The position numbers were made by a program, and so were the translations under genes. Positions 18,479 to 26,523 of a stretch of 64,000 nucleotides of DNA are shown in pieces. The stretch comes from Actinocatenispora comari. Lineage in GTDB: Bacteria > Actinomycetota > Actinomycetes > Mycobacteriales > Micromonosporaceae. The notes under the pieces were generated by a model, which was not told where the DNA came from, searched no databases, and was given only the letters and a program-made list of their open reading frames with translations. Location: the NCBI RefSeq assembly GCF_017312725.1, contig NZ_BOPO01000088.1, positions 1 through 64,000 on the forward strand. Direction: 5' to 3'. Each line of letters starts with the position of its first letter. Position 1 is the stretch's first letter.

Positions 18479-18913
18479 ATGGCTGTGATTCGGGACGTAC
18501 AGGTCACCTTCGACTGCGAGTCGCCACGACGGGTGGCGCGGTTCTGGTGCGAGGTGATGGGCTACGAGCTGGCGGCGCCGCCGGACGGGTTCTCCTCGTG
18601 GGAGGAGTTCGATCGCACGCTGCCGGAGGCGGACCGCGACTCCTGGGCCGCCGCGCAGGATCCCACCGGCAACCGGCCGCGGCTGTTCTTCCAGCGAGTG
18701 CCGGAGACCAAGGTCGTGAAGAACCGGGTACACCTGGATGTCCGCGCCGGCGCCGGGTTGGTCGGCGAGGAGCGGCTGGCCGCGCTGCTGGCGGAGGAGC
18801 AGCGACTGATCCCGCTCGGCGCCAAGCGGGTGCTGCTGCAGTATGCCGATGACGAGAACGAGTCGTGCCTGACCATGCAGGACCCCGAAGGCAACGAGTT
18901 CTGCCTGGACTGA
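18479..18913 (+). CDS. VOC-family (glyoxalase-like) protein
   Basis: The 144-residue product has two beta-alpha-beta-beta-beta units of the vicinal oxygen chelate fold, with the opening VQVTFDCESPRRVARFW and the closing DPEGNEFCLD. The ending matches actinobacterial VOC proteins of unknown substrate. There is no ribosome site. A TACCGT -10-like hexamer ends 5 nt before the ATG, so the mRNA is probably leaderless. Neighbours give no pathway. Confidence 0.88.
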   Translation: MAVIRDVQVTFDCESPRRVARFWCEVMGYELAAPPDGFSSWEEFDRTLPEADRDSWAAAQDPTGNRPRLFFQRVPETKVVKNRVHLDVRAGAGLVGEERLAALLAEEQRLIPLGAKRVLLQYADDENESCLTMQDPEGNEFCLD

Positions 18914-18928
18914 GGGGTGCGTGCGCTC

Positions 18929-19363
18929 TCAACCCACCTTGGGTTGCTCGGTTCGCCCCATGTCGTTTCCGACCGCGGCACCGAGGTCCGGGCGGTACTG
19001 GTGGGTGAGGAAGGTGTTGCAGTCGGGGCAGTCGGCGAGGATGGTGTGGCGGCAGCTCAGGATGTGGGCCAGGAAGCCGTCCGCGGCCTGCAGCAGCGTG
19101 ACCCGGTCATGGAGCTCGGTCCGCTTGCCGTCGATCAACGCCTTCCGGTCGTCGTGGTCGGCACCCGCCAGCCGGCGGATCTGGCCCAGCGACAGCCCGG
19201 CGCGCTGCAGGGTCCTGATCATCCGGGCCTGGTTCAGCGTCTGCTCGTCGTAGCTGCGGTGGCCGGACGAGCCGCGCGCCGGCGTGAGCAACCCCAGCGA
19301 CTCCCAGTGCCGCAGTACGTGCGCGGCGATGCCCAGCGCCGCCGCAGCATCGCCGATCTTCAC
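18929..19363 (-). CDS. MerR-family transcriptional regulator
   Basis: The GTG at 19363 follows AAAGGGG by 6 nt. The N-terminus is a winged helix with AHVLRHWESLGLL-type recognition sequence (residues about 12-24). A coiled region follows, and then a C-terminal part with C-x-x-x-H and CPDC near residues 104-115 that could bind a metal or sense thiol stress. It is divergent from a metallo-beta-lactamase gene. A perfect 20-bp palindrome lies immediately upstream, so it probably controls both itself and the hydrolase. Confidence 0.92.
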   Translation of the reverse strand: MKIGDAAAALGIAAHVLRHWESLGLLTPARGSSGHRSYDEQTLNQARMIRTLQRAGLSLGQIRRLAGADHDDRKALIDGKRTELHDRVTLLQAADGFLAHILSCRHTILADCPDCNTFLTHQYRPDLGAAVGNDMGRTEQPKVG

Positions 19364-19373
19364 TCCGTACCCC

Positions 19374-19404
19374 TTTACTTCAGGTCGACCTGAAGTTCTA
19401 CGGT
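19374..19404 (+). promoter_or_regulatory. MerR-type operator-promoter
   Basis: A perfect 20-bp palindrome (19377-19396, ACTTCAGGTC and its complement) lies between a TTTACT -35-like box (19374) and a TACGGT -10-like box (19399). The spacer is 19 bp, the long spacer typical of MerR-activated promoters. The palindrome also lies 14 bp before the merR start. Confidence 0.7.
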
Positions 19405-19551
19405 AGCGCCGCCATCGCCGCGGCGGTCCCGCCGCGCAAGCCGTGCGGCGGTCGCCGCGGAACCGTGGCGTGTCGCGCCGCCGGAGCCGGTGGCAGGCCC
19501 GCCGCCGAAGCCGGTGGCAGCACCTGCCGCACAGGAGTCTGGAGTGATGTC

Positions 19552-20487
19552 ATGCCTGATCCGGTCGCCACACCGAACCTGCTCGACTGCTGCGCCGCCG
19601 CCGCGGGCCTGGCCGCCGGGATGGTACGGCCGCGCCGCCGCGACGAGCGGCTGCTCGCCTCGATCACCGACGCCGGCCTGCCGAGCCCTCGCCGTACCGT
19701 GCGGGTCACCGCGCTGCCGCAGGTGGTGCGGCAGGTGCCGACCGCGGTGATCGTGGAGGGCACGTTCGCCCCTCGACGGGTGCCCAACGCGTTGACCTCG
19801 TTCGTCGTCGAGCATCCGGACGCGACGTTCCTGGTCGACCCGAGCGTGTGCCGGGACGCCGAGCACCGGGCGATCGCGCAACTGCCCGCCGTGCTGCGGG
19901 TCGCGGTACGGGCGCCGGCCGGCACCACGGCCACCGTCGACGCGCTGGATTCCCTGCCACAGCTACCGAAGCCGGACTTCGCGCTGCCCACCCACGCGCA
20001 CTGGGACCACGTGTGCGGCCTGCTGGACCTGCCCGGGATGCCGGTGCACCTGCACCGCACCGAACGCGAGTGGGTACTCACCGGGCCGGTCGCACCGGTC
20101 GGCGGGGTGCGGGACGGGCTGCGCGACCGTACCCTCGTCGACTACGAACTGGACGGGCCGTCGGTGTCCACGTTCACCCGCAGCCACGACCTGTTCGGCG
20201 ACGGCACCGTCGTGCTGGTCGACCTCGCCGGCCACACCCCGGGCAGCGTCGGCGTGCTCGCGCACACCGAGCGCGGCTGGCTGCTGCTCGCCGGCGACGC
20301 CGCCTGGCACCAGTTGCAGATCGACACCGTCCGGCAGAAGGCCAGCTACCCCGGCAACTTCGCGGACGCCGACCGCGACGCCACCTTCCGCACCCTGCAC
20401 CGCCTCCACCTCGCCCGCCACCACCTCACCATCGTCCCCACCCACGACCCCACCGCCACCGACCCGCTGCTCCCCACCGCCCGCTGA
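19552..20487 (+). CDS. MBL-fold metallo-hydrolase
   Basis: The ATG at 19552 follows GGAGTGATGTC. The 311-residue protein has the metallo-beta-lactamase ligands THAHWDH (residues about 144-150), GHTPGS, LLAGDAAW and a late T-H-D. The first motif is H-A-H-W-D-H, as in lactonase-like and other MBL hydrolases. There is no signal peptide, so it acts in the cytosol. The long 5' part (about 150 nt after the MerR-type promoter) is untranslated. The substrate is unknown; a lactone or a thiol-stress product are both plausible. Confidence 0.9.
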   Translation: MPDPVATPNLLDCCAAAAGLAAGMVRPRRRDERLLASITDAGLPSPRRTVRVTALPQVVRQVPTAVIVEGTFAPRRVPNALTSFVVEHPDATFLVDPSVCRDAEHRAIAQLPAVLRVAVRAPAGTTATVDALDSLPQLPKPDFALPTHAHWDHVCGLLDLPGMPVHLHRTEREWVLTGPVAPVGGVRDGLRDRTLVDYELDGPSVSTFTRSHDLFGDGTVVLVDLAGHTPGSVGVLAHTERGWLLLAGDAAWHQLQIDTVRQKASYPGNFADADRDATFRTLHRLHLARHHLTIVPTHDPTATDPLLPTAR

Positions 20488-20507
20488 ACCGGCGGATACT
20501 CGTACCG

Positions 20508-20948
20508 GTGGATCTCGACGCGCTGTTACCTCGTTCCCGCACCCCGCGCGACTACCTGGACGCCGCCACCGACCCGCGTCTCGACCCGGCCGGGCTGCGC
20601 GAGCTGGCCGGCAGCCCGTACTCCTTCGTCCGGCTGGCGGTCGCCCGCCAACCGCGAGCCGACGCGGCGGTGCTGGCCGAACTGCTCACCGAACCCCTGG
20701 ACCCGTGGGACGCCAACCGCCTGTACCGCCTCCTCGCCGAACATCCCAACGCCGACCGCGCCGTCCTGCTCCGCGTACTCGCTCGCACCGAGGACCTGCT
20801 GCGGTCCGGTTCACGCCCGTACGGCGCCGCGATCGCCCTCGCCGCCCGCCCCGAACTGACCCCCGACGAGGTCGACCGCCTCCGCCACCTCCCCGGCGCC
20901 TCCCGCCGCCTACGCCGCGGCCTCACCCGCACCCCACCGCCCACCTGA
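20508..20948 (+). CDS. LRV/HEAT-like repeat protein, 146 aa
   Basis: The GTG at 20508 begins 20 nt after the MBL stop. The protein is built of helical units such as SPYSFVRLAVARQP and HPNADRAVLLRVLA, the pattern of leucine-rich variant repeats, with A-x-R-P-E-L-T-P-D-E as a third unit. It ends in an arginine-rich tail. Such proteins act as binding scaffolds. Operon linkage to the MBL gene is likely from the spacing. Confidence 0.75.
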   Translation: MDLDALLPRSRTPRDYLDAATDPRLDPAGLRELAGSPYSFVRLAVARQPRADAAVLAELLTEPLDPWDANRLYRLLAEHPNADRAVLLRVLARTEDLLRSGSRPYGAAIALAARPELTPDEVDRLRHLPGASRRLRRGLTRTPPPT

Positions 20949-21180
20949 ACAACCCTGACCCGAGCCGGTCGAACCGCCAGGCTCCGTCGCGGGATCCCGT
21001 GGACGTGGGTCCTGTCGGCGGGCGGAGGAGGCCGGGGCGGGCGCCCGCTCTCGGATGGGCGGCGGATCCCGCCGTGGCTGCTGGACGTCCACGATGCCAA
21101 CGCCGGCCCGGCACCCGCGTCCGCTGTCTGTCCGACTGACCAGCCGGGGGCTCCGTTGAGCTGCCGCTTAGGATGGCGCG

Positions 21181-21591
21181 ATGTCGTTCTCGGTGCGGTG
21201 GATTCGGCTGACGTTGGTGGTGCTGGCAGTCGTCTTCGCGACTGCCGCCTACGGGATTCGCGCGGTCATGGACGGGCCGATCGAGCAGTACTCCGGTGCC
21301 GCGCTGTCGGGGGCCATCGTGTACGCGATCGTGCTGTTCATCAGGCCGTCGATCACTCCGTGGATCGCCGGCGTCATCGCGGTCGCGTACTGCTGGTTCA
21401 TCGAGTTCGCGCAGCTCACCCCCATCCCCGCGACGATCTTCCAACACAGCTGGTTCGCAGGCCAGCTGGTCGGCGCCCAGTTCGATCTCGTCGACGTCAC
21501 CTGGTACCCGATCGGCATCCTCCTGTTCGTCGCCGCCCACTGGTACCTCCGCACCCGTTCCCGTTCCCGAGCGGAGGCCAGCGTCCGCTGA
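21181..21591 (+). CDS. DUF2809 membrane protein
   Basis: The 136-residue product has four hydrophobic helices and the family pattern W-F-I-E-F-A-Q-L followed by F-D-L-V-D-V-T-W-Y-P-I-G. The ATG lies 6 nt after a TAGGAT hexamer, so a leaderless transcript is likely. The 232 bp before it holds no gene. The function of the family is not known. Confidence 0.85.
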   Translation: MSFSVRWIRLTLVVLAVVFATAAYGIRAVMDGPIEQYSGAALSGAIVYAIVLFIRPSITPWIAGVIAVAYCWFIEFAQLTPIPATIFQHSWFAGQLVGAQFDLVDVTWYPIGILLFVAAHWYLRTRSRSRAEASVR

Positions 21592-21730
21592 ACCGGTACC
21601 GCCAACCGAGCTCCGAGGCGACCGGCCCGTCGACGCCGGCAACTCTTCCTTGCATACCGCCCCAGATGCGAAGACTGCGGCGGCGGTCTGTCGGCGGTTG
21701 ACGCTTGTGCGCGGTACCTATCGTGGCGAC

Positions 21731-22294
21731 GTGAGAGCCGGGCCGTCGCAACGGAAGACGTGGTACGTCTGCGTGGTGCTGTGCTCCTTGTTCGGGGCAG
21801 GGATCGCCACGATCATCTTTGTGAACGCACTGACGCCACCGTCCGGGCCGATCGTGACGGCGCACGCCGAGGTGTGCTGGAAGGGAGCTGGCCGCAACTC
21901 CTCTGGCGGATGCAACGGAACGTACAGCGATGCGCAGGGGAACAAGCGGCCGGTCTTCATCGATGGCGGAGGCAGCGCAGAAGAGGGCAAGGATGTCCAG
22001 GTACGCATCATCGGTCGGGGCAGCGAGAGGGACCACGGCACCACCGATCTGGGCTGGCACCCGCTGCCCGGGGTGATCGCCGGAATCGTGGTACTGCCCG
22101 TACTGATCGGCGGCCCGCTGGCGATCTGCTGGCGGATTCTGCGGGCCAACGATCGACGGCGCCGATACGCCGCCTGGCAGCTGTCCACCGCGTACCAGGC
22201 GCGCCGGTGGGCGCCGGGGCCGCGACGCTCGCAACCACCGCCCCAGGGCTGGCAGCCACCGCCCCGCAACTCGCGGCCACCACCCCAGCGCTGA
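21731..22294 (+). CDS. Uncharacterised two-helix membrane protein
   Basis: The GTG at 21731 lies 6 nt after TATCGT, with a TTGACG -35-like box upstream, which suggests a leaderless mRNA. The 187-residue protein has a membrane helix at about 10-34, an extracytoplasmic loop with two cysteines (EVCWKG and GGCNGT), a second helix at about 115-138, then a basic, proline-rich cytosolic tail with repeated QPPPQ/QPPPR units. The layout resembles actinobacterial DUF3592-type envelope proteins, but I cannot assign it firmly. Confidence 0.75.
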   Translation: MRAGPSQRKTWYVCVVLCSLFGAGIATIIFVNALTPPSGPIVTAHAEVCWKGAGRNSSGGCNGTYSDAQGNKRPVFIDGGGSAEEGKDVQVRIIGRGSERDHGTTDLGWHPLPGVIAGIVVLPVLIGGPLAICWRILRANDRRRRYAAWQLSTAYQARRWAPGPRRSQPPPQGWQPPPRNSRPPPQR

Positions 22295-22688
22295 CAAGCA
22301 ACAGCCGGTGCCCTGAGTGCCGACCCGCGCGCCTCCACGTTCCCGCCGAGCTTGACCACAGTGTTTCCGCAGGTCAAGCGGCGATCGGTAGCACAGTGGC
22401 ACCGCTGTTTGCGGTGTCACCGGCGTTTGTGCGGGTCAGCGGGTACCAGCGACCGGAACGACCCGCACGGGTCGAAGCATCGCCGGACAACGACGCGATC
22501 AACAAGCGGATCGAGGATCAGCTCGGCGGAGCCGGCGTGATCTGAGCCGAGCCCCGAATCTCTCTCGCTGCTCTATCGCGAACAGCGGCACACAACGAGA
22601 CCAAGCGGGACTCCATGGGACACGGAGTATCTGCCCGGGCTTGATGTTTGTGCAGGTCAGCGGCTGTTTACGCTGGTGATGTTCTGGG
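22295..22688. other. Gene-free gap before the tRNA with an 18-bp repeat
   Basis: This 394-bp stretch has mixed, lower-GC composition and no ORF with good support. It holds two copies of GTTTGTGC(G/A)GGTCAGCGG at 22425-22442 and 22646-22663, the second 26 bp from the tRNA 3' end. The region could be the remains of an element that once used the tRNA end, but no integrase is left to support this. Confidence 0.5.
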
Positions 22689-22760
22689 TGCCCCCGGCAG
22701 GATTCGAACCTGCGCACACGGCTCCGGAGGCCGATGCTCTATCCCCTGAGCTACGGGGGC
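22689..22760 (-). tRNA. tRNA-Arg (anticodon CCG)
   Basis: On the minus strand the 7-bp acceptor stem GCCCCCG/CGGGGGC, a 4-bp D stem (GCTC/GAGC), an anticodon arm with loop CTCCGGA, and a T arm with GGTTCGAATCC all fold. Anticodon positions 34-36 read CCG, for arginine. The discriminator is A, and CCA is not encoded. One U-U mismatch lies at the outer end of the anticodon stem. Confidence 0.97.
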
Positions 22761-22891
22761 TCGGGACGGTGTGAAGAGTAGCAGGTGGGTCCGGCGGCGG
22801 CCCGCGGCGGGTGGGCGTACCACGGTGGGAGTAGGCGGCGGGTCGATCCGGGGACGATGTGCCGGGCGGGGTCGCGGCCTACCGTGGGCAC

Positions 22892-24178
22892 GTGCGGTGG
22901 GGTGTGGTGGGGCGGGTACGCCGCGGTACGGCCGACGATCCGGTCGACCGCAGCGACGTGTCGTGCCCGCCGGCGCAGCGGCTGAGTGGCTGGCCGGCGC
23001 GCGGCTGGACGGTACCGATGGTCGCGTTGCTGGTGGCGGCGGTGTCGGTGGTGGGCACCCACTACGCGGCGAAGCAGGTGCACCAGCCGTTGGACGCGCC
23101 GACGCTGCTGTTGCTGTTCGTCGGGCCGGTGGCGTTGCTGTTCAGCCGGCGGTGGCCGGCGCCGGCGTTGGTGGTGACGACGGCCGCCACGGTCGGCTAC
23201 TACGGCCTCGGCTTCCCGTACGGGCCGCAGTTCACCGCGTTCGCGGTGGTGCTGGTGATGGCGGTGGTGGCCGGGTACCGGGTGCTGGCCTGGCTGTGCG
23301 GCATCGGCGCGCTGGTGGTGTACTTCCTGCTCTACTGGGCGATCGAGCACGGCACGATGGGCTGGACCTGGGTGCTCGGGCACGTCGCCGCGGTGGCCGC
23401 GATCCTCGCCCTGTCCGAGCTGTACCGGGTGCACCGGCAGCGGGTGGCGGTGCAGCGCCGGATCCGGGCGGAGCGGGAGCGGCGGCAGGCGAACGAGGAG
23501 CGGCTGCGCATCGCCCAGGAGCTGCACGACGTGCTGGCGCACAACATCTCGCTGATCAACGTGCAGGCCGGGGTGGCGCTGCACCTGATGGACCAGCGGC
23601 CGGAGCAGGCGCGTACCGCGTTGACGGTGATCAAGCAGGCGAGCAAGGAGGCGCTGGGCGAGATGCGCTCGGCGCTCGCGGTGCTGCGCGCCGAGACGTA
23701 CGCGGCGCACTCCCCCACGCCGGGCCTGGACGGGCTGGACGAGCTGACCGGCCGGCTGGTGTCGGCGGGACTGCCGGTGCGCACCACGGTGACCGGGGCG
23801 CAGCGCCCGCTGCCGGTCGAGGTCGATCTCGCCGCGTACCGGATCGTGCAGGAGGCGCTGACCAACGTGTACCGGCACGCGCACGCCACCGAGGCGGTGG
23901 TGTCGCTGGCGTACCGGCCGCAGCTGCTCACCGTGCTGGTGACCGACGACGGTACGGGCGGGCCGGGCCCGACGCGGTCCGGCGAGGCCTGGCCCGATCC
24001 CGACGCTGCGGACCCGGCGGCGGACGGCGACGACCCGATCGGCGCCGGCGGCGGGAACGGCATCCCGGGCATGCGGGAACGGGCGACCGCGCTGGGCGGT
24101 AGCCTGACCGCCGGCCCGCTGCCGGGCGGCGGTTTCCGGGTCGTGGCGACGTTCCCGCTGGACCGGGAGGCCCCGTGA
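22892..24178 (+). CDS. NarL-type sensor histidine kinase
   Basis: The start is taken as the GTG at 22892, which lies 6 nt after TACCGT (probable leaderless mRNA). A GTG at 22859 is also in frame. Five or six membrane helices (about residues 40-170) lead to a HisKA_3 domain with RIAQELHDVLAHN, where His is the phosphoacceptor, and then a HATPase domain with N-box EALTNVYRHA. The ATP lid between DDGTGG and GGGNGIPGM is stretched by about 30 acidic, proline-rich residues. Its stop overlaps a repeat ORF as GTGA, and the cognate response regulator follows. Confidence 0.93.
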   Translation: MRWGVVGRVRRGTADDPVDRSDVSCPPAQRLSGWPARGWTVPMVALLVAAVSVVGTHYAAKQVHQPLDAPTLLLLFVGPVALLFSRRWPAPALVVTTAATVGYYGLGFPYGPQFTAFAVVLVMAVVAGYRVLAWLCGIGALVVYFLLYWAIEHGTMGWTWVLGHVAAVAAILALSELYRVHRQRVAVQRRIRAERERRQANEERLRIAQELHDVLAHNISLINVQAGVALHLMDQRPEQARTALTVIKQASKEALGEMRSALAVLRAETYAAHSPTPGLDGLDELTGRLVSAGLPVRTTVTGAQRPLPVEVDLAAYRIVQEALTNVYRHAHATEAVVSLAYRPQLLTVLVTDDGTGGPGPTRSGEAWPDPDAADPAADGDDPIGAGGGNGIPGMRERATALGGSLTAGPLPGGGFRVVATFPLDREAP

Positions 24179-24423
24179 CCCGGACCATCCGACCGGGCAC
24201 GGCGAGCCGGTCCATCCGAGCGGGCACCGCGGTCCGGACCGCCCGAACCGGCACCGCGATCCCGACCACCTCAGCGGGCACCACGATCCGGACCGCCCGA
24301 GCTGGGACCGCGGTCCGGACCGCCCGAGCTGGGACCGCGGTCCGGGCGGCCCGAACCGGGACCGCGATCCGGAGCCGGGCAGGGGACGTGAGCCGGGTAC
24401 GGCGGGACGGGGAGGCATCGTGA
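24175..24423 (+). CDS. Nonapeptide-repeat ORF between kinase and regulator
   Basis: This 82-codon frame starts at a GTG that overlaps the kinase stop (GTGA), with GGGAGG just before it. It ends in a TGA that overlaps the regulator GTG start (GTGA again). Residues 12-65 are six nine-residue units of the form R-T-A-R-A-G-T-A-V. The product would be highly basic, lacks hydrophobic segments and resembles no family I know. It could be a real coupling peptide that keeps ribosomes moving from kinase to regulator. It could also be a chance open frame in a repeat expansion whose period is a multiple of three. Confidence 0.45.
   Translation: MTRTIRPGTASRSIRAGTAVRTARTGTAIPTTSAGTTIRTARAGTAVRTARAGTAVRAARTGTAIRSRAGDVSRVRRDGEAS
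24208..24369. repeat. 27-bp tandem repeat, six copies
   Basis: Six imperfect head-to-tail 27-bp units with a core CCGAGCTGGGACCGCGGTCC lie between the kinase and regulator genes. Units 4 and 5 are nearly identical. The period equals nine codons and keeps one frame open. Confidence 0.85.
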
Positions 24424-25085
24424 TCCGGGTACTGCTGGCCGACGACCAGGCGCTGGTACGGGCCGGGTTCCGCGCGTTGCTGGACGCCGAGGACGACGTC
24501 GAGGTGGTCGGCGAGGCCGCCGACGGCGACGAGGCGGTCACCGAGATCCGCCGGCTGGTGCCCGACGTCGTGCTGATGGACATCCGGATGCCCGGCGCGG
24601 ACGGGCTCGACGCCACCCGCCGGATCGTCGCGGACGAGCGACTGGCCGCGGTCCGGGTGGTCATCCTGACCACGTTCGAGCTGGACGAGTACGTGTTCGA
24701 GGCGATCCGCTCGGGCGCGTCCGGGTTCCTGGTCAAGGACACCGAGCCGGCCGAACTGGTCGCCGCGGTACGGGCGGTGGCGCGCGGCGACGCGCTGCTG
24801 TCGCCGAGCGTGACGCGGCGGTTGATCGCCGAGTTCGCGCTGCGCGCCCAGCAGCCCCGGCAGTACCCGCAGCTCGCGGCGCTGACCGACCGGGAGCGGG
24901 AGGTGCTGACGCTCGCCGGGCAGGGGCTGTCCAACGAGGAGATCGCCGCGAAGCTGGTGGTCAGCCCGGCGACGGCGAAGACGCACGTGTCCCGCGCGAT
25001 GGTGAAGCTCGCCGCCCGGGACCGCGCCCAGCTGGTCGTCATCGCGTACGAGTCGGGTCTGGTGCGGCCCGGCTGGCTGACCTGA
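24420..25085 (+). CDS. NarL/FixJ-family response regulator
   Basis: The GTG at 24420 has GGGGAGG 4-5 nt upstream. The receiver domain shows the acidic pair ADDQ, the phosphorylated Asp in VVLMDIRMP (about residue 53) and the Lys in FLVKDTEP. A LuxR helix-turn-helix follows, with LTDREREVLTLAGQGLSN and TAKTHVSR. It is the partner of the upstream kinase. Targets are unknown; no efflux or ABC genes follow directly. Confidence 0.96.
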   Translation: MIRVLLADDQALVRAGFRALLDAEDDVEVVGEAADGDEAVTEIRRLVPDVVLMDIRMPGADGLDATRRIVADERLAAVRVVILTTFELDEYVFEAIRSGASGFLVKDTEPAELVAAVRAVARGDALLSPSVTRRLIAEFALRAQQPRQYPQLAALTDREREVLTLAGQGLSNEEIAAKLVVSPATAKTHVSRAMVKLAARDRAQLVVIAYESGLVRPGWLT

Positions 25086-25184
25086 GCCGCGGCCGACGCG
25101 AAGCCAGCGGCGGCGAGCGGCGGGCGGTCTGCGGCGGGAGAAATTGCCGGTCGGCTCGGCGGGGCGGTTGGCATGATGGCGGCC

Positions 25185-25802
25185 ATGGCAGAAGATCGAC
25201 GGCTCGAGTTGCATCCGACCTATCCGGTTCGCACGCCGCGGCTGTTGCTGCGGCCGGTGACGGCCGACGACGTGGACGCGGTCCTGGCGTACCGGGGGCG
25301 GGCGGATGTCTGTCGTTATCTGCCGTTCGAGCCGATGGACCGGGCCGAGGTGGTGGAGTCGATCGCCAGCCGGTGGACCACGACCGCGCTCACCGATGCC
25401 GGCCAGGCGCTGCTGCTCGGTGTCGAGCTGGTCGCGACCGGCGAACTGATCGGCGACCTGGTGCTGTTCTTCCACAGCCGGGAGCACCGGGGCGGCGAAC
25501 TCGGGTACGTGATCAATCCCGACTTCGCCGGCCGGGGGTACGCGACCGAGGCGGCTGCGGCCCTGCTCGACCTGGCGTTCGACGGGCTCGGGTTGCACCG
25601 GGTCGTCGCCCGGCTGGACGAGCGCAACGACGCGTCGGCGCGGATGGCTCGCCGGCTCGGCATGCGGCCGGAGGCGCGGCTGGTGCAGAGCGAGTTCTTC
25701 AAGGGCGAGTGGGCGACCGAACTGGACTTCGCGCTGCTCGCCGACGAATGGCCGGCACACCGCGACCGCCTGGCCGCCGCGGTCTCCGCCGGCCCTCGAT
25801 GA
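25185..25802 (+). CDS. GNAT-family N-acetyltransferase (RimJ/RimL type)
   Basis: The 205-residue protein opens with VRTPRLLLRPVTADD and carries the acetyl-CoA loop PDFAGRGYATEAA with LDERNDASARMARRLGM, as in ribosomal or small-molecule acetyltransferases of the RimJ type. The ATG at 25185 is 7 nt after a CATGAT hexamer, so the transcript is probably leaderless; ATGs at 25173 and 25176 are alternatives. The substrate cannot be told. Confidence 0.92.
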   Translation: MAEDRRLELHPTYPVRTPRLLLRPVTADDVDAVLAYRGRADVCRYLPFEPMDRAEVVESIASRWTTTALTDAGQALLLGVELVATGELIGDLVLFFHSREHRGGELGYVINPDFAGRGYATEAAAALLDLAFDGLGLHRVVARLDERNDASARMARRLGMRPEARLVQSEFFKGEWATELDFALLADEWPAHRDRLAAAVSAGPR

Positions 25803-25916
25803 CCCGGCTCCTCGGTGACCGCCGCCGGCGACGGCACGTTGTCGATCATCGTGTGGCGTAGCCGGTAACCGCGTCGCGACCGGATCGGCGCCATGATCAA
25901 CCGGGCGGCGGGACCG

Positions 25917-26345
25917 CTACACCCGGTCGCGGGGGCGGGCGGATGGCGCGTCGAGGCTGTGCCGGACGCCGGTGAGCGGCAGTTCGGCCCAGACGACCTT
26001 GCCGCCGTCGACCGGCCGGGCGCCCCAGCGTACCGACAGCAGCTCGACGATCATCAGGCCGCGGCCGGAGGTGCGCACCAGGCTGGGTACCAGCGTCGGG
26101 CAGGGCAGCCGGGGGTCGGTGTCGGCGACCTCGACCACCAGCGACTCGGAACGCCGGCGCAGCCGGAGCAGCGCGGCGGAGCGGGCGTGCAGGAACGCGT
26201 TCGCGATCAGTTCGTGGCTGACCAGGGTGATCTCGCGGGCGCGGGCGCCGAGCCGCCAGTCGCGGACGGCGTCCTCGACGAACCGCCGGGCCGCCCGCGC
26301 GGCGCCCCGGTACGGCTCGATCCGTAGCTCCCGATCCACGTCCAT
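25917..26345 (-). CDS. RsbW/SpoIIAB-like ATP-binding protein
   Basis: The 142-residue protein is a single HATPase_c_2 domain with N-box LVSHELIANAFLHA, G1 VADTDPRLP and G2 GRGLMIVELL. Such proteins are anti-sigma kinases or orphan regulators that are very common in actinobacteria. No sigma factor or anti-anti-sigma gene lies next to it. There is no ribosome site before the ATG, which suggests a leaderless mRNA. Confidence 0.9.
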   Translation of the reverse strand: MDVDRELRIEPYRGAARAARRFVEDAVRDWRLGARAREITLVSHELIANAFLHARSAALLRLRRRSESLVVEVADTDPRLPCPTLVPSLVRTSGRGLMIVELLSVRWGARPVDGGKVVWAELPLTGVRHSLDAPSARPRDRV

Positions 26346-26487
26346 CGTTCGATCTGGTACCCAGGGGCCGGTGTTTTCATGCCGTCGAGCGCGGGATTCC
26401 CGCTCTGTTGCGGGGAACTGGGGAGGGACTACGCGTTCGACCAGACATTTCGCACGAAACTCTCACTGCATAGCTTGATTCAGCGCC

Positions 26488-26517
26488 TTGACCGATGAAA
26501 GCATCCATGCATAGGCT
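26488..26517 (+). promoter_or_regulatory. Promoter of the hut regulator gene
   Basis: A TTGACC -35 box (26488-26493) and a TAGGCT -10 box (26512-26517) are 18 bp apart. The GTG start lies 6 nt after the -10 box, so the transcript should be leaderless. A small inverted repeat GCATCCATGC (26501-26510) lies in the spacer, a likely repressor contact. Confidence 0.75.
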
Positions 26518-26523
26518 GCGGGC

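Noticed and set aside
22499-22717. A small ORF with RRFESCRGH at its start
   Set aside because: This is the usual false translation of a tRNA T arm and 3' flank.
24208-24369. CRISPR-like array
   Set aside because: The units are contiguous tandem repeats with no unique spacers and no cas genes nearby.
22751-25186. An 811-codon minus-strand open frame
   Set aside because: It covers the kinase, repeat and regulator genes on the other strand; its protein is low complexity without motifs.
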